Below are positions 5,550 through 5,864 of a stretch of DNA of 5,864 nt, in pieces; position 1 is the stretch's first letter; the number at the start of each line of letters is the position of its first letter. The stretch covers positions 1-5,864 of the forward strand of contig JABGQJ010000506.1 in the NCBI GenBank assembly GCA_018648945.1, given 5' to 3'. Source of the DNA: Victivallales bacterium (GTDB lineage: Bacteria > Verrucomicrobiota > Lentisphaeria > Oligosphaerales > Lenti-02). The translations under genes were made by a program, and so were the position numbers. A model generated the notes under the pieces. It saw nothing but the letters and a program-made list of their open reading frames with translations. It did no database searches and was not told where the DNA came from.

Positions 5550-5864
5550 CTACCTACTGCCCGCCGGCACTGGTGGGGCGGTAGACACATGGGGGTACCC
5601 CTTCGGACCCGTCCCAGGCGAAGGACGACCCGGAATGCGCCTTTTTGCCTCGATCTTGGCATTCCAGATACCAGTCTCCGGATCGTCTTCCCATTCCAGG
5701 GCGCGTCCGTTCTCGGCTACGGTCTCTTCCACCGCAAAGCCAGCGTGGGCGCGTAGCGTCACTGGGGTGCCGTCGTGGCTCTCGAAGTCGAGCGTCACGG
5801 TCTGCTTGGCCGGGTTGAGCTCGCCGGACACGTGGCTGCTGGCTGCCATTCGAGCAAATGGAAG
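5550..5864 (-). pseudogene. 3' end of an unrecognised gene, probable C-terminal beta-sandwich; possibly frameshifted
   Basis: The frame is open to the window edge, so the gene probably begins further right; the ATG at 5849 need not be its start. Residues up to about KIEAK (5645) look like real protein: alternating strands (QTVTLDF, GTPVTLRA), then NGRALEWEDDPETGIWNAKIEAK. That pattern of NG-x-x-[LV]-x-W followed by TG-[IV]-W is common in the C-terminal beta-sandwich domains of glycoside hydrolases and related carbohydrate-active enzymes. I do not recognise the family. After this point the frame becomes rich in Pro, Gly and Arg (RRIPGRPSPGTGPKG) and unlike a folded protein, and ends at TAG 5550. 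The change coincides with a run of five A's, and dropping one A would continue as KGAFRVVLRL, a strand-like pattern. So a frameshift or decay near 5645 is possible. No recognisable relation to the outer-membrane remnant. Confidence 0.4.

Noticed and set aside
5512..5601. Small hairpins (CTGGC-CCT-GCCAG, GTCCC-N6-GGGAC) and the palindrome GGGGTACCCC at 5592-5601 as terminator or RNA gene
   Set aside because: Stems are only 5 bp with no T-run after them on either strand; such structures are common in GC-rich DNA.

Overview
This is a GC-rich (about 60% by eye) bacterial segment in which every supported gene lies on the minus strand, so the window is best read from its right end to its left. The organism is probably diderm: there are two lipobox signal peptides and a C-terminal fragment of an outer-membrane beta-barrel ending in phenylalanine. 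The paired, cysteine-containing ModA-like binding proteins and the style of the amidohydrolase remind me of the Planctomycetota/Verrucomicrobiota/Lentisphaerota group. That placement is inference and weakly held.

Right part (about 3740-5864). At the edge is the 3' part of an unrecognised gene whose C-terminus looks like a beta-sandwich domain. It is followed by a complete IS3-family insertion sequence with orfA, orfB and an intact DD(35)E transposase. The element's inverted ends appear unusually long (about 60 bp, 63% identical). Directly after it comes the truncated 3' end of an outer-membrane beta-barrel gene, closed by a convincing rho-independent terminator at 3697-3735.

Middle (2362-3615). 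A complete 417-residue metal-dependent amidohydrolase-superfamily protein has HxH, His, His and Asp motif residues and many cysteines. Its substrate cannot be named. After it comes a 161-bp leader with an inverted repeat and a hairpin.

Left part (1-2200). A tightly coupled ABC importer operon of the molybdate/tungstate (ModA/WtpA-ModB) type encodes two different lipoprotein binding proteins in tandem and then the permease, which runs off the window. The genes overlap by GTGA (1313-1316) and TTGA (552-555), and the start codons go ATG, GTG, TTG. The ATPase is not in view and would be expected beyond position 1. The two binding proteins presumably deliver one or two oxyanions to the same permease. 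Both have lost the usual serine of the first oxyanion-binding loop, so the substrate is uncertain.

No tRNA, rRNA, CRISPR array or integrase gene was seen. The most unusual points are the paired atypical binding proteins, the extended IS ends, and the orfA/orfB ATGA overlap where most IS3 elements rely on frameshifting.
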